From assembly GCA_965153355.1 (NCBI GenBank), contig OZ231127.1, forward strand, positions 84,444,001-84,508,000: a DNA stretch of 64,000 nt. Reading direction: 5' to 3'. Source of the stretch: Flaccisagitta enflata. Its lineage: Eukaryota; Chaetognatha; Sagittoidea; Aphragmophora. Positions 62,126 to 64,000 of the stretch are shown here, piece by piece. Numbering within the stretch: position 1 is the first letter of the stretch; every line of letters starts with the position of its first letter. The notes beneath the pieces were generated by a model. It was not told where the DNA came from and made no database searches. It was given only the letters and a program-made list of their open reading frames with translations. Both the position numbers and the translations under genes were made by a program.

Positions 62126-62455
62126 TAGGTGCGACAAAGCACCTCTATAACTGGCTGTGTCCGTCGGTCGGTCTGTTGGTCGGTCGGTCTGTAACGCATT
62201 TGTTCGACGATCCACACCTTCGCATCTATTGGCCTACTTGGCTTTGTTCATTTCCTCATAATATTCCATAGATTTTTAGTCGCATGCACCCGACTCTACA
62301 CCCCGCTTTGTCGGTCGGTCGGTTGGTTGGTCTGTCTGTCGGTCCGTCACACTTTTACTTTCTTTTTTCAATTAAGGGTATATACTAAATCAATCTAAGT
62401 CATTCTAAGTCTTTATGTAAGTCTCGCACGCGACTTATAGGTGTTGGCCTTGTTT
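62126..62455 (+). repeat. Two family A/B-like modular elements in tandem
   Basis: 62126-62245: ggtgcgacaaagcacctcta taa head, (GGTC)n, a short middle and ggcctacttggctttgttc tail. 62276-62455: ttagtcgcatgcacccgact, cgctttgtc(GGTC)n, cacttttactttc and gcacgcgacttataggtgtt ggccttgtttt. Confidence 0.8.
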
Positions 62456-62596
62456 TTTTCTGAACCTTCTGATATTTTGCTATTCCGGTTTTTTTTTCTT
62501 TCATTATGAATGTTATTTCGTCTGGATATTATTATCATTTTTCTGTTTGCTCGCGCAGATTTATTGCATTTCAAATTTTCAAATTTAAAAACCCAC

Positions 62597-62831
62597 CTTT
62601 TGTCCTCGAAGTGATTCAAAATAAGCCTTGCTTCGGTCGCCAGATGCCGCTTCCGCCGCAGCCTCAGCCACCGCCGCAGCCGCCAGCGACAAACAAAACA
62701 ATGAATAAAAGACGGAAGCCATTTTTGAGCGATGATATCTAATAATATGAGCCACACAGCGCTCAGCAGCCGAACCTTTGTGGACGAATCACTTCCGAGG
62801 TGTATTCCGGTGAATAATATCCACACGGGCC
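62597..62831 (-). CDS. Zinc carboxypeptidase exon 1: start codon and signal peptide (CDS 62597-62722)
   Basis: The first ATG after a strong acceptor-like CTCTTTTAATTTACAG (62832-62847) is at 62720-62722, with a good start context (CAAAAATGG). It encodes MASVFYSLFCLSLAAAAVAE, then AAAEAASGDRSKAYFESLRG and QK. That is a short n-region, a hydrophobic core and Ala-rich cleavage region, then the Y-x-x-x-RGQK lead into the propeptide strand. Donor AAG|GTGGGT at 62597. Phase 0 joins exon 2 to give FESLRGQK|VIGVTPRE, which fits M14 propeptides (Y..YKV..VTP). 62723-62831 would be 5' UTR. If the acceptor is used, a non-coding exon lies further right; otherwise transcription starts nearby. The Ala/Glu-rich stretch is encoded by an imperfect gcggct run. 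Confidence 0.88.
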
Positions 62832-62998
62832 CTGTAAATTAAAAGAGGGAAATGGCATAAATTTGAATTGGCGTCTAGGTTGCAATTTGGCAATCTTACT
62901 GTTTGAAGGTTCAATGAGTTTTCTTCTTGTTTCTTTTTTTTTTTTCTTTTCTTTTTTTATCAACTCCTCGATGATTGTTGTATTCGTAAATCGTAATT

Positions 62999-63053
62999 TA
63001 GGGATGTGGAAGCGGTTGACCGCTTCCATTTTGGAGGATGGGATAGCTATTTT
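62999..63053. mobile_element. hAT-like MITE, truncated copy
   Basis: TAGGGATGTGGAAGCGGTTG ACCGCTTCCATTTTGGAGGA and gggatagcta match one end of the MITE at 34664. The other end is missing. It lies about 170 bp upstream (gene sense) of exon 1. Confidence 0.8.
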
Positions 63054-63529
63054 AACTGTAAACACAGGGTCTTTGAAGCTGGTATAACTTTTAAAAAATG
63101 TTTAAGCCTGGAGACAACGTTTTTTCCATTATATATGTATTTCTGAGCAAAACCTGACCAAAAACAAAAAAATCGGTTGGGAAATTTTTTTGATATTCAC
63201 TTTTTTTACCTCCGCAAGGTACAGATCATTGAATTCTTCTATTTTTTGGACAATTAACCTTGTTCTTCCTGTAATTTTTTAACAAATTGAGCAAGAAATG
63301 CCAGATTGGTCCCATTTAAGAGATCTTTTAGAGATCTTTCCAACTGTCACTGATATTTCATAAATCCGCTAAAAAAAACAACAAAATAATAGCACGTCAA
63401 ACATGACCAATTTCATGGGGGTTTTGGACGTTTTCTTAGTCTATTGAAGTTTCCCATTTTTCAGCAGTTTCACTTTTGATTAGAACTTTTGAGCAAGTGA
63501 AGCTAGAAATATCAGATTGGTCCTTTATT
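63054..63529. other. Probable decayed TIR-element interior
   Basis: Phrases such as catttaagagatcttttaga gatctttccaactgtcactg match the interiors of the TIR elements at 5006 and 48799. I cannot define ends. Confidence 0.4.
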
Positions 63530-63738
63530 AGTTGCGGACACGCAAATCTATAAGAGGCTTTGTCCGCCTGTCCATCCGTTGGTTTGTTGGTCCATCCATG
63601 ATGATCAAGTCGAAAAGTGGAAAAACAAGCGTTTTAGATACTTTTTGTGTATGGGGGTGAGAGCTGGGGTGTGGATTGGGTTGGCTACCCCTGCCCACCC
63701 ATCCGCAACGATATTGTGACCCCGCGTCACTTGTTAAA
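63530..63738 (+). repeat. Family B modular element
   Basis: ttagttgcggacacgcaaat, ctataagaggctttgtccg, tgatcaagtcgaaaagtg, gcccacccatccgcaacgat attgtgaccccgcgtcactt g. Same alternative tail as 52908. Confidence 0.85.
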
Positions 63739-63950
63739 GAGTTTCTCATGATTTTTCTAGCTGTCATTAATTTTTTTGTGAATCTATTGAAAAATGAAAT
63801 GAGTTCTGACTTGACAAACAAGAGCATTATCCCACCACCACCACCTCTTTTCACAGTCTGATCCTAGCTTTGTAAGCATCCCTGGATCCTGACATCTAGG
63901 AGTAGGAGGCATTTTCTGTCGATTTGTTCATCTGTTCTTTGGACCAAAAT
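63739..63950. other. Unassigned
   Basis: Short stretch without recognised feature. Confidence 0.3.
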
Positions 63951-64000
63951 TTGGGCAGTGGTCCGAAAAGGGGTAATATCCTATAAAATACTGGGGGACT
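63951..64000 (+). repeat. Family C element head, cut by the window edge
   Basis: atttgggcagtggtccgaaa aggggtaatatcctataaaa tactggggga is a diverged family C head. Confidence 0.7.

Noticed and set aside
62506-62742. Pro/Gln-rich 78-codon frame (+)
   Set aside because: Antisense shadow of the signal-peptide exon; the Pro-Gln run is the complement of its Ala/Glu codons.

Overview
The window is intronic animal DNA, and one gene explains nearly all of the protein-like signal. Eight exons on the minus strand, between about 62.83 kb and 4.71 kb, encode a secreted zinc carboxypeptidase of the M14A family (pancreatic carboxypeptidase A/B type). They join in matching phase to give 394 codons: signal peptide, propeptide ending at a Lys-Arg site, and a catalytic domain with every zinc-binding and catalytic residue I could place. 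The last exon, with the final 35 or so residues, is not in the window and should lie beyond base 1. The intron-exon structure, spliceosomal GT-AG sites and family point to an invertebrate metazoan; I cannot name the phylum. I recognise no second protein gene.

Layout in gene order, right to left. The signal-peptide exon is at 62.6-62.8 kb and the propeptide exon at 58.6-58.9 kb. A 26-kb intron follows, packed with transposon remnants and simple repeats. Three exons cluster at 32.4, 31.1 and 28.3 kb. After a 12.7-kb intron come exons at 15.4-15.5 and 13.0-13.1 kb, separated by about 40 copies of a 53-bp satellite. An 8.2-kb intron containing a 73-bp satellite of about 49 copies leads to the last visible exon at 4.7-4.8 kb.

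The most striking observation is that four of the eight exons carry tandem duplications of their own splice junctions. Exon 7 is preceded by about 40 copies of a unit holding its 3' splice site and first seven coding bases. Exon 3 has four copies of its acceptor. The 5' part of exon 5, acceptor included, is copied once upstream. The 3' end of exon 4, donor included, is repeated in frame four times, with the zinc-ligand motif degraded in the extra copies. Two more acceptors (exons 2 and 8) have a dispersed element inserted within about 12 and 30-40 bases.

The rest is repeat biology. I can define several non-autonomous DNA transposons by terminal inverted repeats and target-site duplications read directly from the sequence: a hAT-like MITE with 8-bp duplications (three complete copies), a larger hAT-like element, a pogo/Tigger-like MITE and several elements flanked by TA. 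Some insertions can be confirmed against an empty paralogous site. Three related families of modular elements (5' hairpin, internal mini- or microsatellite, constant 3' tail) are dispersed throughout and resemble Helentron-associated (HINE-like) elements. Long (GA)n, (GT)n, (CAA)n and (ATC)n arrays fill much of what is left and cause almost all the long open frames.
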